From: Candidatus Cloacimonadota bacterium
GTDB taxonomy: Bacteria > Cloacimonadota > Cloacimonadia > Cloacimonadales > WRIO01
Direction: 5' to 3'
Length of the DNA stretch: 8,036 nucleotides
Assembly (NCBI GenBank): GCA_023230175.1
Contig: JALNXV010000151.1
Coordinates: forward strand, 1 to 8,036
A program made the translations under genes and the position numbers. The notes under the pieces were generated by a model. That model was not told the origin of the DNA and did not search any database. It saw only the letters and a program-made list of their open reading frames with translations. The stretch's first letter is position 1, and every line of letters begins with the position of its first letter. This document shows positions 7,417 through 8,036 of the stretch, piece after piece.

Positions 7417-8033
7417 TGGAAAAGTTATTTATCACTTTCGAAGGAATTGAAGGATGCGGAAAATCAACCCAAGCTAAATTATTAGCAGAATACCTACAAA
7501 ATAATAACCATCAAGTCGTCTTAACTCGTGAACCCGGCGGAACTAACATTTCAGAACAAATACGTTCTATTATCTTAGACCCCAAAAATACTGAAATGAC
7601 ACCGGAAACAGAGCTACTCTTATACCTTGCTGCAAGAAATCAGCATACTGCCCAAAAGATTATTCCTGCTTTAAATAATAAACAAATAGTCATTTCCGAC
7701 AGATATTATGATTCAACCTTTGCTTATCAAGGTGTAGCAAGAAAAATAAATTATGATAAAATTATATATATGAATAGTTTTGCTACATATAATCTAATAC
7801 CGGATATTACATTTATAATGGACATTCCGGTATATGAATCCATAAAAAGAATTATGCATAAAAAATTAGATAGGTTAGAACAAGAACCGGAAGAATTTCA
7901 TAAAAATGTTCGTGATGCCTTTTTAAAACTTGCTTCTAAAGAAAAAAGATTTATTATTTTAAATGGGATGCAATCAATTGATACCATTCATCAAGAAATT
8001 ATAGATATTATATATAGTCAGTTTATTAAATAA
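7416..8033 (+). CDS. tmk: Thymidylate kinase
   Basis: This cytoplasmic 205-residue kinase converts dTMP and ATP to dTDP, an essential step towards dTTP. The length is typical and the gene is complete. Seen: the P-loop GIEGCGKST (10-18); REPGGT (38-43), for the dTMP-binding DR/E-P-G loop; SDRYYDSTFAYQG (94-106); and the LID with KKLDRLEQE (149-157), followed by VRDAFLKLA. The P-loop lacks the Arg of eukaryotic-type enzymes while the LID is basic, fitting the E. coli-like class. The ATG shares its A with the nadB stop (TAATG). AAAAGGA at 7397-7403 is a possible ribosome binding site, with rather long spacing. The stop is at 8031-8033, and the window ends in AGG. Confidence 0.97.
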   Translation: MEKLFITFEGIEGCGKSTQAKLLAEYLQNNNHQVVLTREPGGTNISEQIRSIILDPKNTEMTPETELLLYLAARNQHTAQKIIPALNNKQIVISDRYYDSTFAYQGVARKINYDKIIYMNSFATYNLIPDITFIMDIPVYESIKRIMHKKLDRLEQEPEEFHKNVRDAFLKLASKEKRFIILNGMQSIDTIHQEIIDIIYSQFIK

Positions 8034-8036
8034 AGG

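Overview
This is a strongly AT-rich bacterial window. It holds five protein genes in two convergent and divergent blocks and no mobile element, tRNA, rRNA or CRISPR. The left-edge gene ends in a C-terminal domain of the YPNPFNPTT...GIYF type (FlgD-Ig-like / type IX-secretion-like sorting domain). That domain is common in Cloacimonadota, Fermentibacterota, Marinimicrobia, KSB1-type lineages and other members of the FCB group. The promoter seen here is a textbook TTGACA-17-TATAAT, not the TTTG / TAnnTTTG type of Bacteroidota. Together these suggest a low-GC, non-Bacteroidota FCB-group bacterium, with Cloacimonadota as the best guess. This placement is inference from motifs and was not tested by phylogeny.

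Layout. (1) Positions 3-1388, + strand: the 3' part of a large exported surface protein. Its reading frame is open through the left edge, so its true start lies outside the window. (2) Positions 1397-1448: a hairpin with A and T tracts on opposite sides, which can terminate both this gene and the convergent gene. (3) Positions 1452-3470, - strand: a complete methyl-accepting chemotaxis protein with its own perfect sigma70-type promoter (3498-3526). (4) Positions 3471-3760: a 290-base divergent intergenic region. Besides the chemoreceptor promoter it holds an extended -10 element facing right, a roughly 70-nt self-complementary stretch that begins just where that promoter would start transcription, a buried perfect Shine-Dalgarno sequence, and a 12-bp palindrome next to a TTGACA. 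(5) Positions 3761-8033, + strand: a very tight operon of MltD-like lytic transglycosylase, rimI, nadB and tmk. Its junctions are 0 nt, -1 nt (TAATG) and -1 nt (TAATG), so the genes are almost certainly co-transcribed and translationally coupled.

The operon joins unrelated housekeeping tasks: peptidoglycan cleavage, protein N-terminal or side-chain acetylation, the first step of NAD synthesis, and dTTP synthesis. No shared pathway is visible, so it reads as a growth-linked housekeeping cluster. The window ends 3 nt after the tmk stop with AGG, possibly the ribosome binding site of a further gene.

The most unusual items are the structured, uncharacterised leader-like element at about 3562-3642, and a 16-residue Asn/Ser/Thr-rich insertion in NadB that sits between two active-site residues while all other active-site spacings match the E. 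coli enzyme. No clearly new multi-gene system was found.
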